A stretch of 64,000 nucleotides of DNA from Pseudomonas putida (GCF_028682395.1 NZ_JANHLC010000004.1:248001-312000); one strand, 5' to 3'. Positions 29,530-39,094 are shown, counted from the stretch's first letter. Numbers and translations are program-made. Notes: generated by a model not told the origin, from the letters alone.

Positions 29530-31855
29530 ACGCTGGTTGCCCCGCCTGTTTCTGCTCCTGCTCCTGGCCGTGCTCGCACTGGCCGGCTGGCAGTGGCGCG
29601 CTGGCGCACCGCTCTCGGCGAACCTGATGGACCTGGTGCCTGGCGACTCGCCGGACACCCTGGAGCTGCAGGCCGAGCAGCGCATGCAGGAGCCGCTGAA
29701 CCGAGAAATCCTGCTGCTGGTCGGTCATGCTGATCGCGAGCTGGCCATCGCCAAGGCCAGCCAATTGAGCGAGCGCTGGCAGTCCAGCGGCCTGTTCGAA
29801 AAGGTCCAGTGGAGCCTGCAGGCCGATCTGCCGGCGCTGCGCAAGCAACTGCTCGATGGCCGCCTGGCGATGCTCGCAGCCCATGACCGCAAGCAGCTGA
29901 TTGAGCAGCCCCAGCTCTTTATCCAGCAGCGGGTCCAGGCACTGTTCGACCCGTTCACGGGGTTCAGCCTGGTCCCCAGCCAGAATGACTGGCTAGGCCT
30001 TACCGGGCGGATTCAAAACAGCCAGCCACAACATGGCGCAGTGCAATTGGATATAGGCAGCGGCGCATTGATCGCCCAGGCCGACGGCAAGAACTGGGTG
30101 CTGCTACGTGCCCGCACCCGCGGCAATGCCTTTGATATGCAGCTACCGCTGCAAGTCGCGGCGCTGCTTGACAGCAGCCGCACAGAGGCCGCCCAGGCCG
30201 GCGTCCAGATCCTGGCTGCCAGCGGGCTGCTCTACGCGGCCAACGGCCAGCAACAAGCCACCCGGGAAATCACCTGGGTCGGCGGCGGCGCGACAGTCGG
30301 CATACTGCTGTTACTGCTGCTGGCATTCCACCGCTGGCGGGTCTTGCTCGCCTTTATTCCTGTACTGGTGGGCATGCTGTTCGGCGCAGTGGCGTGCGTA
30401 GCACTGTTCGGCCATATGCACGTCATGACCCTGGTACTGGGCTCGAGCCTGATCGGTGTGGCGGTGGACTACCCACTGCATTACCTGTCGAAAAGCTGGA
30501 GCCTGCGCCCCTGGAGAAGCTGGCCAGCCGTGCGCCTGACCCTGCCCGGGTTGACCCTGAGCCTGGCCACCAGTTGCATCGGGTATCTGGCCCTGGCCTG
30601 GACCCGTTTCCCCGCCCTGACCCAGATCGCGGTGTTCTCCGCCGCAGGCCTGATCGGTGCCTACCTGAGCGCCGTATGCCTGTTGCCGGCACTGCTCAAC
30701 GGGGTGCAGTTGCAACCGGCACAATGGCCGTTGCGCATAGCCGAATGGCTGCTCAAGCTGCGCAGCGCTCTTGTGCACCGAATCGCTAGCCCCTGGCTGT
30801 TGCTCCTGCTTGGGCTGTTCTGCGCCTCCGGGCTCTGGCAGTTGAGTTCCAGGAACGATATCCGCCAGTGGGTCGGTGCACCGCCTCATCTGTTGGCCGA
30901 GGCCCAGGCCATCGCACGCATCACCGGGTACCAGCCGACCAGCCAGTTTTTCCTGGTTCGCGCCACCGACGAACAGCAGTTGCTGGAGCGCCTGACGAGC
31001 CTGGGCCAACGCCTCGATCCGCTCGTCGCCGACGGCAAGCTGCAGGGCTACCTGTCACTGCACCAACTGCTCAACCGCGCCGCTGACCAGCAGGCCCTGC
31101 GCGATGCCCTGCCGGGCTTGTCCCACGCCTGGCAGCCACTGCTCGATCTGGGCGTGCCCATCGACGCCCTGCACGCCGAGCTGAAACAACTGCTGGCCTT
31201 GCCGACACAAGATATCGACACCGCCCTCGCCGGGCCGCTGGCAGAACCCTGGCGTGCGCTCTGGCTCGGTCCCACCCAGGAGGGCGTTGCCGCCCTGGTC
31301 AGCCTGCAGGGCCTGGGCCACAGCGAGCTGTTGCGCAGCCAGGCGCTGAATCTGCCTGGCGTCAGGCTGGTGGATCGCCTGGGGGATCTGAATCGGGTCT
31401 TCGCCGCGACCCAAGTGAGCGCCGCCGAATTGAAACTGGCCTCCTGCCTGTTGATCGTTCTGCTGCTGATCCTGCCCTTCGGGCTGGGGGGGGCCCTGCG
31501 TATTGTCGCCCTTCCACTACTCGCGGCGCTGTGCAGCCTGGCCAGCCTGGGCTGGCTCGGCCAGCCACTGACCCTGTTCAGCCTGTTTGGCCTGTTGCTG
31601 GTCACCGCCATCAGCGTTGACTACGCGATCCTGATGCGCGAGCAGATCGGCGGAGCCGCCGTCAGCCTACTCGGCACCCTGCTGGCCGCCGCGACAACCT
31701 GGCTGTCATTCGGCTTACTCGCCATTTCCAGCACGCCTGCGGTCAGTAACTTCGGCCTGTCGGTGAGCCTCGGTCTGGCCTTCAGCTTTTTGCTCGCCCC
31801 CTGGGCTGCCCAACCCAATCAGGCCTCGGCGGCTGAAGAGGTAACACGATGCTGA
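29519..31855 (+). CDS. apeM: MMPL/RND-type exporter (ApeM-like)
   Basis: This 778-residue inner-membrane transporter has two repeats of one leading helix, a periplasmic loop and five helices (first loop about 30-245; first helix bundle about 258-400; second bundle in the last 200 residues). It is related to MMPL lipid exporters and likely flips or extrudes the aryl polyene lipid. The start is TTG, overlapping the LolA-like gene by 11 bases. Confidence 0.86.
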   Translation: MLIERWLPRLFLLLLLAVLALAGWQWRAGAPLSANLMDLVPGDSPDTLELQAEQRMQEPLNREILLLVGHADRELAIAKASQLSERWQSSGLFEKVQWSLQADLPALRKQLLDGRLAMLAAHDRKQLIEQPQLFIQQRVQALFDPFTGFSLVPSQNDWLGLTGRIQNSQPQHGAVQLDIGSGALIAQADGKNWVLLRARTRGNAFDMQLPLQVAALLDSSRTEAAQAGVQILAASGLLYAANGQQQATREITWVGGGATVGILLLLLLAFHRWRVLLAFIPVLVGMLFGAVACVALFGHMHVMTLVLGSSLIGVAVDYPLHYLSKSWSLRPWRSWPAVRLTLPGLTLSLATSCIGYLALAWTRFPALTQIAVFSAAGLIGAYLSAVCLLPALLNGVQLQPAQWPLRIAEWLLKLRSALVHRIASPWLLLLLGLFCASGLWQLSSRNDIRQWVGAPPHLLAEAQAIARITGYQPTSQFFLVRATDEQQLLERLTSLGQRLDPLVADGKLQGYLSLHQLLNRAADQQALRDALPGLSHAWQPLLDLGVPIDALHAELKQLLALPTQDIDTALAGPLAEPWRALWLGPTQEGVAALVSLQGLGHSELLRSQALNLPGVRLVDRLGDLNRVFAATQVSAAELKLASCLLIVLLLILPFGLGGALRIVALPLLAALCSLASLGWLGQPLTLFSLFGLLLVTAISVDYAILMREQIGGAAVSLLGTLLAAATTWLSFGLLAISSTPAVSNFGLSVSLGLAFSFLLAPWAAQPNQASAAEEVTRC

Positions 31856-33018
31856 TCGCACTGTTCTGGTTAATGGCCCTCGCCGGCTTCGCCGTCGTGA
31901 CACGTATCGGCCGGCATTGGGGCCTGATCCCGATCGTCAGCCAATTGTTGCTGGCGACCTTTGGCCTGCCGCTGCTGATGTACTTCTGGATAGAGCCACA
32001 TTGGCAACTGAGCGGCGCGCAACTGGTCAGCCCGGACTGGCTGCGCACGCTCTACGGCCTGGGTTTCGCCCTGCTGCTGGGGCATATCCTCAGTGACGTG
32101 GTCGAGCTGAAGCTGGACCGCCAGAGCCTGAAGATCGCACTCCCGAGCTTCGCCGTCCCCTTTACCTGCGGGCTGGCCTGCGCCTTCTGGCTACTGCCGC
32201 AACAGCACTGGCTGAGTTCCCTGGCAGTTGGCCTGGTGTTCGCCATCACGGCCATACCGGTGCTTTATCTGTACTTGCACCATATCGGCTATCCGCCAGC
32301 GGCAGTCCGGCGCCTGGTGCAAGCGGCAATTGTGATCGACCTGATCTGCTGGAGCCTGTTCGGCCTCGCCCAAGGCAGCCTGCAACTGAGCAGCCTGTTG
32401 CTGCCGATCCTTCTAGCCTGCACGCCTCTTGTACTGCACCTGCTGCGCCAGCGACGCCCATTGACCTACAGCCTGGCCTTCTTCGGGCTACTGGTCTTCG
32501 CCGAACACTACCGACTCAACGCTCTGATCTTCGGCATCGGCTACCTGCTGTGCATGGCTTGGCTCAAGGTACCGATGGTGATGCCGCTCAGCCCGCGCTG
32601 GATGAACGCGCTACAAACCCACCTCGCCATCCCGCTGATCCTGACGTTCGGTATCGTGCAGATCAACGTCCACACGGCCATGGGCAGTCTGAGCTGGCTG
32701 CAGTTGGGCGCGCTGGTACTGCTGCCCATCGCCAGCAAGCTGCTGGGCAACTGGCTTGGCCTGAGTTGGGCCACCCCTTCGTTTGCCGGCGCCAGCCAAT
32801 GGCGCGAAAGCCTGCTGCTCAATATTCGCGGCTTGAGCGAGATCGTCTTCCTCAACCTGCTGCTGCAACAACAGCTGATCAGCCCCGCGCTGTACTTCGC
32901 GCTGATGCTGATGGGCCTGCTCGCCACGCTGCTCCCAGCCCTGGCGGGCATCAATCGAATCCCTCTGCTCAACGCTTTATCGCCCACACAGGCAAGGAGC
33001 CCCAGTGCCAACCATTGA
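31849..33018 (+). CDS. short CPA2-like cation/proton antiporter
   Basis: This 389-residue protein has about 10-11 membrane helices. The region AVGLVFAITAIPVLYLYLHH matches the unwound helix of Kef/NhaA-type antiporters, Asp164 in AAIVIDLICW sits where CPA2 proteins carry their ion-binding acid, and NIRGLSEIVFLNLLLQQQ matches the late conserved Arg-Gly helix. It lacks any RCK/TrkA regulatory domain. It overlaps both neighbours, so it belongs to the pigment operon. I do not recall this gene in the E. coli ape cluster. It could drive or balance proton-coupled export, but its role is unknown. Confidence 0.72.
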   Translation: MLIALFWLMALAGFAVVTRIGRHWGLIPIVSQLLLATFGLPLLMYFWIEPHWQLSGAQLVSPDWLRTLYGLGFALLLGHILSDVVELKLDRQSLKIALPSFAVPFTCGLACAFWLLPQQHWLSSLAVGLVFAITAIPVLYLYLHHIGYPPAAVRRLVQAAIVIDLICWSLFGLAQGSLQLSSLLLPILLACTPLVLHLLRQRRPLTYSLAFFGLLVFAEHYRLNALIFGIGYLLCMAWLKVPMVMPLSPRWMNALQTHLAIPLILTFGIVQINVHTAMGSLSWLQLGALVLLPIASKLLGNWLGLSWATPSFAGASQWRESLLLNIRGLSEIVFLNLLLQQQLISPALYFALMLMGLLATLLPALAGINRIPLLNALSPTQARSPSANH

Positions 33019-34252
33019 AATAGAACGCCGCCAGGTCGTGATCATCGGCGCCGGTCCATCCGGCGCTATTGCCGCCGCCCTGCTCAAACGCAACGGCCAT
33101 GATGCATTGATCGTCGAACGCCAGCGTTTCCCGCGGTTCTCCATTGGTGAGAGCCTGCTTTCCCATTGCCTGGACTTTGTCGAGGAAGCAGGCATGCTCG
33201 AGGCCGTCAATGCCGCCGGCTTCCAACTGAAAAACGGCGCGGCGTTCGCCTGGGGCGAGCAGTACAGCGCCTTTGACTTTGGCGAGACCTTCAGCCGAGG
33301 CAAGCCCACCACGTTCCAGGTCCAGCGCGCAGACTTCGACAAGTTGCTGGCGGATCAGGCCGCCCTGCAAGGCGTGGAAATCCGTTATGGCGAAGAGATC
33401 GTCAGCGCCGACTTCGAGCGCCCGGCCCCCCAACTGCTAGTACAGCGCGAAGATGGCAGCCAGTACCTTCTGGAAGCCGACTTCGTGCTCGATGCCAGCG
33501 GCTATGGCCGGGTCCTGCCGCGCCTGCTCGAGCTGGAAGCGCCTTCCAGCTTCCCGGTCCGCCAAGCGGTGTTCACTCACATCGAAGACCGTATCGATTC
33601 ACCGCGTTTCGAACGCGAGAAGATCCTGATTACCACCCACTCGCAGCATCGTGACATCTGGTTCTGGACCATTCCGTTCAGCAACGGCCGCTGCTCAGTC
33701 GGCGTGGTGGCCGCCGCAGAGCACTACGCTGGCCGCACGTCCGATCTCGATGCCTGCCTGCGCGACTTTATCGCCGAAACCCCGAGCCTGCAGCGGGTCC
33801 TGGCGAATGCCGTATGGGATACCCCGGCGCGGGCCATCGGTGGCTACTCGGCCAACGTCAAGACACTCCACGGCCCAGGCTTCGCGTTATTGGGCAATGC
33901 CGCGGAATTTCTCGATCCCGTGTTCTCCTCCGGCGTCACCATCGCCATGCGCTCGGCGAGCATGGCCGCAGCCGTGCTGCATCGCCAGTTACAAGGTGAA
34001 AGCGTCGACTGGCAAACCCAGTTTGCCGATCCACTCAAGCGCGGTGTCGACACCTTTCGTTGCTATGTCGAAGGCTGGTACGCCGGGACCTTCCAGGATG
34101 TGATATTCCATCCGACAAGCGCCCCTGAAATCCGCTCGATGATCAGTTCAATCCTGGCCGGCTACGCGTGGGACGAACGCAACCCCTTTGTCAGCGAACC
34201 CAAGCGGCGGCTCCGGATGCTGTCGGAAATCTGTGCGAGCGAACCGGCATGA
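33005..34252 (+). CDS. FAD-dependent halogenase-like oxidoreductase
   Basis: This 415-residue flavoprotein binds FAD through GAGPSG (15-20). It has a GESLL motif, Lys76 in FQLKNGAAF aligned with the active lysine of flavin halogenases, the WxWxIP motif (Trp219-Pro224, WFWTIP) and the second halogenase motif FxxPxxSxG (Phe302, Pro305, Ser308, Gly310). The sequence DPVFSSG resembles the form I recall in halogenases acting on phenolic or carrier-bound substrates. It may halogenate or hydroxylate the aryl ring; related reductases cannot be excluded. The start is GTG, overlapping the antiporter gene by 14 bases. No flavin reductase is encoded in the cluster. Confidence 0.78.
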   Translation: MPTIEIERRQVVIIGAGPSGAIAAALLKRNGHDALIVERQRFPRFSIGESLLSHCLDFVEEAGMLEAVNAAGFQLKNGAAFAWGEQYSAFDFGETFSRGKPTTFQVQRADFDKLLADQAALQGVEIRYGEEIVSADFERPAPQLLVQREDGSQYLLEADFVLDASGYGRVLPRLLELEAPSSFPVRQAVFTHIEDRIDSPRFEREKILITTHSQHRDIWFWTIPFSNGRCSVGVVAAAEHYAGRTSDLDACLRDFIAETPSLQRVLANAVWDTPARAIGGYSANVKTLHGPGFALLGNAAEFLDPVFSSGVTIAMRSASMAAAVLHRQLQGESVDWQTQFADPLKRGVDTFRCYVEGWYAGTFQDVIFHPTSAPEIRSMISSILAGYAWDERNPFVSEPKRRLRMLSEICASEPA

Positions 34253-34983
34253 ACCAGCCCTATCTGAGCGACACCTATGTCGAGGAAACACGCTTCGGTT
34301 TCTGGTTCCTGCGCAGCCACACCTGGCAGCACCATGTGCTTCGCGTGGCGATCAATGACCTGCGCAGCCTGTTCGACGGCCCCTTGCCCCAGGCCCCGGT
34401 GCTGCTTGATGCCGGGTGCGGCCAGGGCAAATCGTTCCAGTACCTGCAACAGGTCTTCGCCCCACAGCGCTTGATCGGTCTCGACGCCGACCCGCACAGC
34501 CTGCACTTGAGCGCGGAGGAAGCCCGGCGGCGCAACCTCGACATCGAATTGATTGGCAGCGATTGCGCGACGCTTGAGGTCGCCTCCGAGAGCGTCGACG
34601 TGCTGTTCTGCCATCAAACTTTTCACCATCTGGTGCAACAGGACCTGGCCCTGAGTGAGTTCTACCGGGTACTCAAGCCCGGCGGGTACCTGCTGTTCGC
34701 GGAATCCACCGAAGCCTATATCGACACCTGGGTGATCCGCTGGCTGTTCCGCCACCCCATGCATGTCCAGAAAAGCGCCGCGCAATACCTGGAAATGATC
34801 CGCGACCAGGGCTTCGAATTCGGGCCTCAGAATGTCTCCTACCCGTACCTGTGGTGGAGCCGTTCGAAGGACTTTGGCCTGCTCGAGCGCTTTGGCCTGA
34901 AGAACCCACCCCCGGTGGGCCAGCGCCAGGAGACCCTGGTCAATGTGGTCGCCCGCAAACCGCTGGCGGGCCACGTCGAATGA
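34249..34983 (+). CDS. SAM-dependent class I methyltransferase
   Basis: This 244-residue methyltransferase has SAM motif I DAGCGQGKS (about 54-62), LIGLDADP and the post-motif region FYRVLKPGGYLLF. In E. coli the aryl polyene ring carries a methyl group added by ApeB, and this is the functional candidate here, though its position in the operon differs. ATGA overlaps join it to both neighbours. Confidence 0.82.
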   Translation: MNQPYLSDTYVEETRFGFWFLRSHTWQHHVLRVAINDLRSLFDGPLPQAPVLLDAGCGQGKSFQYLQQVFAPQRLIGLDADPHSLHLSAEEARRRNLDIELIGSDCATLEVASESVDVLFCHQTFHHLVQQDLALSEFYRVLKPGGYLLFAESTEAYIDTWVIRWLFRHPMHVQKSAAQYLEMIRDQGFEFGPQNVSYPYLWWSRSKDFGLLERFGLKNPPPVGQRQETLVNVVARKPLAGHVE

Positions 34984-35465
34984 TGCGCATCCTGCTGTTG
35001 GCCGCGGTCCTGCTGCTGAGCGCTTGCGCCAGCCAGGCGCCGCTACCCGCACACACACCCGAGCTTGCCCTGCCGCTGCAGTTGCATATCCAGCGCAAGC
35101 AAGCCGGCCAGTGGCAGGACTGGTTGCTCGTGCTGCAACGCGAAGACGCCGGCCTGCGTTGGTCGCTGCTCGACCCACTGGGTATCCCCCTGGCCCGCCA
35201 GCGCCTGGTCGACGGTCAATGGCAGGCCGACGGTCTGTTGCCTCCCAACCCCGAGGCTCGAGAGCTGTTCGCCGCCTTGCTGTTCGCCTTGGCGCCGGCC
35301 TCCGGCCTACAGGACAACTACCCCGCGGCCCAGGAACGCAGCCACCAAAGAACTCTCGGCCAGCGCTGGCGCGTCGACTACCGCCAGCCGCTGGACTTCG
35401 ACCTGGAGCTGGGCACCGACCTGCACTACCGCATCCGCCTTTTGAATACCGGGGAACACCCATGA
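34980..35465 (+). CDS. apeN: DUF3261 lipoprotein (ApeN-like)
   Basis: This 161-residue lipoprotein has a lipobox LLSAC with the modified Cys16. DUF3261 lipoproteins are standard in aryl polyene clusters and are proposed to act at the outer membrane with the LolA-like carrier. The start chosen is the first of two adjacent ATGs (ATGATG), the one overlapping the methyltransferase stop. Confidence 0.82.
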   Translation: MMRILLLAAVLLLSACASQAPLPAHTPELALPLQLHIQRKQAGQWQDWLLVLQREDAGLRWSLLDPLGIPLARQRLVDGQWQADGLLPPNPEARELFAALLFALAPASGLQDNYPAAQERSHQRTLGQRWRVDYRQPLDFDLELGTDLHYRIRLLNTGEHP

Positions 35466-36661
35466 CCGCCTATCTGAATGCCCTCGGCCTTGTCTGCGCC
35501 CTGGGCCGCGACCAGAAGGAAGTGGCACGCCGACTGTTCGCCGGCGACAGCTCGGGCATGCGCACAGAGTCCGGCTGGCTGCCCGAGCGTAGCGTGCCGG
35601 TGGCTGCGGTGCCCGGCCCGCTGGCGCAGGTCCCGGTGCACCTGGCGGCACAGCGCAGCCGCAACAATCAATTGCTGCTCCAGGCGGCGCAACAGATCAA
35701 TGAGCAGATCCAACACGCCATCAGCCGCTATGGCTGCGAGCGGATCGCGATCGTGCTGGGCACCAGTACCTCGGGCATCGATGAAGCCAGCCGTGGGATC
35801 GCCAGTTACCTGCGCGACCAACAGTTCCCCGACGATTATGACTACCTGCAGCAGGAACTCAGCGCTCCCGCCACCTTTCTTGCCGACTGGCTGCAGGTCA
35901 GTGGCCCGGCCTATGTGATTTCCACGGCATGCACGTCCAGCGCCCGAGCACTGATGAGTGCCCGCCGGCTACTCAACCTGGGGCTGTGCGATGCGGTGTT
36001 GTGCGGCGGTGTCGACAGTCTGTGCAAGCTGACGCTCAACGGTTTCAGTGCCCTGGAAGCCATCAGTGGCCAGCGCTGCAACCCTTTTTCGATCAACCGT
36101 GACGGCATCAATATCGGTGAAGCCGCGGCGCTCTTCCTGATGACCCGCGAAGCGAGTGATGAGCAGAGCATTGCCCTGCTTGGCGCCGGGGCCAGCAGCG
36201 ATGCCCACCATATTTCCGCGCCAGAACCCAGTGGTCGCGGTGCCGCTCAGGCCATGAGCAAAGCGCTGGCCAATGCCGGCCTCCAACCCGAGCAGATCGA
36301 CTACTTGAACCTGCACGGCACGGCCACCCTGCATAACGACGCCATGGAAAGCCAGGCCGTGGCCAGGCTGTTCCCCAGCCAACTGCCCTGCTCCTCGACC
36401 AAGCCCATGACTGGCCACACCCTTGGGGCGGCAGGCGCCCTGGAGGCGGCTTTCTGCTGGCTGACCCTGGCCGCGCAGAACGAGGAACACGCCCTGCCAC
36501 CGCACCTCTGGGATGGCCAGGTCGACCCGACCATCGCACCACTCAACTGGGTCAAGACGGGGGATAAGCTGCCCCCTTCGACCGCACCACGACGCCTGAT
36601 GAGCAACTCGTTTGCCTTTGGCGGCAATAATGTCAGCCTGATTATCGGAGAGCTCCCATGA
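35462..36661 (+). CDS. apeO: beta-ketoacyl-ACP synthase (ApeO-like)
   Basis: This 399-residue condensing enzyme has a complete triad: Cys157 in STACTSSARA, His285 in LHGTATLHND and His319 in PMTGHTLGAAGA. It would extend the polyene by two carbons per cycle together with the short chain-length factor. It begins at the ATG that overlaps the lipoprotein stop; gene order O-P-Q-R matches E. coli. Confidence 0.88.
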   Translation: MTAYLNALGLVCALGRDQKEVARRLFAGDSSGMRTESGWLPERSVPVAAVPGPLAQVPVHLAAQRSRNNQLLLQAAQQINEQIQHAISRYGCERIAIVLGTSTSGIDEASRGIASYLRDQQFPDDYDYLQQELSAPATFLADWLQVSGPAYVISTACTSSARALMSARRLLNLGLCDAVLCGGVDSLCKLTLNGFSALEAISGQRCNPFSINRDGINIGEAAALFLMTREASDEQSIALLGAGASSDAHHISAPEPSGRGAAQAMSKALANAGLQPEQIDYLNLHGTATLHNDAMESQAVARLFPSQLPCSSTKPMTGHTLGAAGALEAAFCWLTLAAQNEEHALPPHLWDGQVDPTIAPLNWVKTGDKLPPSTAPRRLMSNSFAFGGNNVSLIIGELP

Positions 36662-37122
36662 GCCCCTGGCCGCTTGCCGAACTGCTACCCCACGCTGGCG
36701 ACATGATCCTGATCGACGAGGTCCTGAGCTTCGACAGCGAGCAGATCCACACGCGCGTGCGGGTACGCCCCGGCGGTCTCTTCAACCGAGCGAACGGTGA
36801 CTTACCTGCCTGGGTGGGCATCGAACTGATGGCCCAGAGTATTGCGGCCTACGCCGGGTGCCGTGCACGTCAGCAAGAATTGCCGGTAGAGCTGGGCTTT
36901 TTGCTCGGCACACGAAAATTCGAGTGCAATGTGGAACACTTTCCCAGCGGCATTGATCTGCATATCCACGCCCAACGTTCCCTGGAGGACGACAACGGCA
37001 TGGGTGTATTCGAATGCCACCTGACGGGCCCTGGCGTCCATGCCACGGCACGCCTGAACGTGTTCCGTCCGCCTCAGGCCGCCGAATATCTCAATGAATC
37101 ACAGGAGTCCAGCCATGACTGA
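36658..37122 (+). CDS. apeP: 3-hydroxyacyl-ACP dehydratase (ApeP-like)
   Basis: This 154-residue hotdog protein has LLPHAGDM (His12) and PAWVGIELMAQ (Glu56), positions corresponding to a FabA/FabZ dehydratase site. With the fused dehydratase domain encoded upstream there are two dehydratases in the cluster, as in other ape systems. Confidence 0.85.
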   Translation: MSPWPLAELLPHAGDMILIDEVLSFDSEQIHTRVRVRPGGLFNRANGDLPAWVGIELMAQSIAAYAGCRARQQELPVELGFLLGTRKFECNVEHFPSGIDLHIHAQRSLEDDNGMGVFECHLTGPGVHATARLNVFRPPQAAEYLNESQESSHD

Positions 37123-37843
37123 ATCCGTATTAGTGACCGGTTCCAGCCGTGGCATCGGCCGGGCGATTGCACTGCGCCTTGCCCGCGCGGGCCACGACCT
37201 CGTGCTGCACTGCCGTACCGGCAGGGCCGAAGCCGAAGCCGTACAACGCGAGATCGAGGCCCTCGGCCAGAAAGCCCGGATCCTGCAATTCGATGTATCC
37301 GACCGTGCTGCCTGCCGCCAGGTACTGGAAGCCGACGTCGAAGACCACGGCGCCTATTACGGTGTGGTGCTCAACGCCGGCCTGACCCGTGACGGTGCCT
37401 TTCCGGCCCTTTCCGAAGAGGACTGGGATCACGTCATGCGCACCAATCTCGACGGTTTCTACAATGTCCTGCAGCCGCTGACCATGCCCATGATCCGGCG
37501 GCGCGCGCCAGGACGCATCGTCTGCATCACCTCCGTTTCCGGGCTGATCGGCAATCGCGGCCAAGTCAACTACAGCGCCTCCAAGGCCGGCCTGATTGGG
37601 GCTGCCAAGGCCTTGGCCATCGAGTTGGCCAAGCGCCGCATTACCGTCAACTGCGTGGCCCCAGGGTTAATTGACACCGCCATGCTTGATGAGAATGTGC
37701 CCGTGCAAGACCTGTTGAAAATGATCCCCGCGCAACGCATGGGGACCCCGGAAGAAGTCGCCGGCGCGGTGAACTTCCTGATGTCCGCCGAGGCGGCGTA
37801 TATCACCCGCCAGGTGCTGGCAGTTAATGGGGGGCTGTGCTGA
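37115..37843 (+). CDS. apeQ: 3-oxoacyl-ACP reductase (ApeQ-like, FabG family)
   Basis: This 242-residue short-chain dehydrogenase has an NADPH site TGSSRGIG, NAG and the catalytic YSASK motif. It reduces the keto group in each extension cycle. The ATG follows CAGGAG and overlaps the dehydratase end by 8 bases. Confidence 0.92.
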   Translation: MTESVLVTGSSRGIGRAIALRLARAGHDLVLHCRTGRAEAEAVQREIEALGQKARILQFDVSDRAACRQVLEADVEDHGAYYGVVLNAGLTRDGAFPALSEEDWDHVMRTNLDGFYNVLQPLTMPMIRRRAPGRIVCITSVSGLIGNRGQVNYSASKAGLIGAAKALAIELAKRRITVNCVAPGLIDTAMLDENVPVQDLLKMIPAQRMGTPEEVAGAVNFLMSAEAAYITRQVLAVNGGLC

Positions 37844-39069
37844 TGAAGCGCGTGGTAGTTACCGGCATGGCCGGCATTACGTCCCTGGGTAACGACTGGG
37901 CGACGATCGAGGCCCACTTCCACGCCAATCGCAGCGGTATCCGCCGCATGGACGAGTGGGATCGCTTCACCGAACTCAATACCCGCCTGGCTGGCCCGAT
38001 CGATGACTTCAGCGTCCCCGCGCACTGGACCCGCAAGCAGTTGCGCAGCATGGGCCGGGTCTCACGCTTTGCCGTTGGCGCCGCCGAGCGGGCCCTGGCC
38101 GATGCCGGGCTGCTGGGCAATGCAATAATCCGCGACGGACGCATGGGCGTGGCCTGTGGCTCGTCCACCGGCAGCACCGAAGACATTAAGGCGTTCGGCA
38201 ACATGCTGCTGAACTCGGTGGCAGAAGGGCTCAATGCCAACTCCTATGTGCGCATGATGCCGCACACCACGGCAGCCAATATCAGCATTTTCTTCGGCCT
38301 GACCGGACGCCTGATTCCCACGTCCAGCGCGTGCACCAGCGGCAGCCAAGGTATTGGCTACGCCTATGAAGCCATCAAGTTTGGCCGCCTGCCGTTGATG
38401 CTTGCCGGTGGTGCCGAAGAACTGTGCCCCACCGAAGCCATGGTCTTCGATGCGTTGTATGCCACCAGCCTGAAGAACGATGCCCCGCAAACCAGTCCAC
38501 GGCCTTATGACAGCGGTCGCGATGGCCTGGTGATCGGTGAAGGCGCTGGCATGCTGGTGCTTGAAGAGTTGGAACATGCCCTCGCCCGAGGCGCCCATAT
38601 CCATGCGGAACTGGTCGGCTTTGGCAGCAATGCCGACGGCCAGCACACCACCCGCCCCGAGCAGCTCACTATGCGGCGCGCCATGGAGCTGGCGCTCGAA
38701 GACGCCGGCTTGAGCCCTTCGGCCATTGGCTACGTCAATGGGCATGGCACGGCCACCGAGCAGGGTGACATCGCCGAGACACAAGCCACCAGCGATCTGT
38801 TCGGCAAACGGATGCCCATCAGTTCGCAAAAAAGCTTTCTCGGACACACCCTCGGCGCTTGTGGCGCCCTGGAGTCCTGGTTCAGCATCCAGATGCTCAA
38901 CCAGGACCGCTACATCCACACGTTGAATCTCGATGAGGTCGATCCGCGTTGCGGCGAACTGGATTACCTGCGTGGAGAAGCTCGGCAGATGAGCCACGAA
39001 TACGTGATGAATAACAACTTTGCCTTTGGCGGCGTCAACACTTCACTGGTGTTCCGCCGCTGGTCCTGA
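37843..39069 (+). CDS. apeR: beta-ketoacyl-ACP synthase (ApeR-like, FabF family)
   Basis: This 408-residue second full ketosynthase has Cys164 in SSACTSGSQGI, His301 in GHGTATEQGD and His335 in SFLGHTLGACGA. It is probably the initiating or second elongating ketosynthase of the polyene line. The start is the ATG sharing one base with the previous stop (TGATG); a GTG at 37837 is possible. Confidence 0.88.
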   Translation: MKRVVVTGMAGITSLGNDWATIEAHFHANRSGIRRMDEWDRFTELNTRLAGPIDDFSVPAHWTRKQLRSMGRVSRFAVGAAERALADAGLLGNAIIRDGRMGVACGSSTGSTEDIKAFGNMLLNSVAEGLNANSYVRMMPHTTAANISIFFGLTGRLIPTSSACTSGSQGIGYAYEAIKFGRLPLMLAGGAEELCPTEAMVFDALYATSLKNDAPQTSPRPYDSGRDGLVIGEGAGMLVLEELEHALARGAHIHAELVGFGSNADGQHTTRPEQLTMRRAMELALEDAGLSPSAIGYVNGHGTATEQGDIAETQATSDLFGKRMPISSQKSFLGHTLGACGALESWFSIQMLNQDRYIHTLNLDEVDPRCGELDYLRGEARQMSHEYVMNNNFAFGGVNTSLVFRRWS

Positions 39070-39094
39070 TTTCACCACCTCTGGAGAAAATGGA

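Noticed and set aside
33005..34252. Geranylgeranyl reductase-type assignment
   Set aside because: Both families share the FAD fold, but the WxWxIP and FxxPxxSxG motifs together favour the halogenase group.
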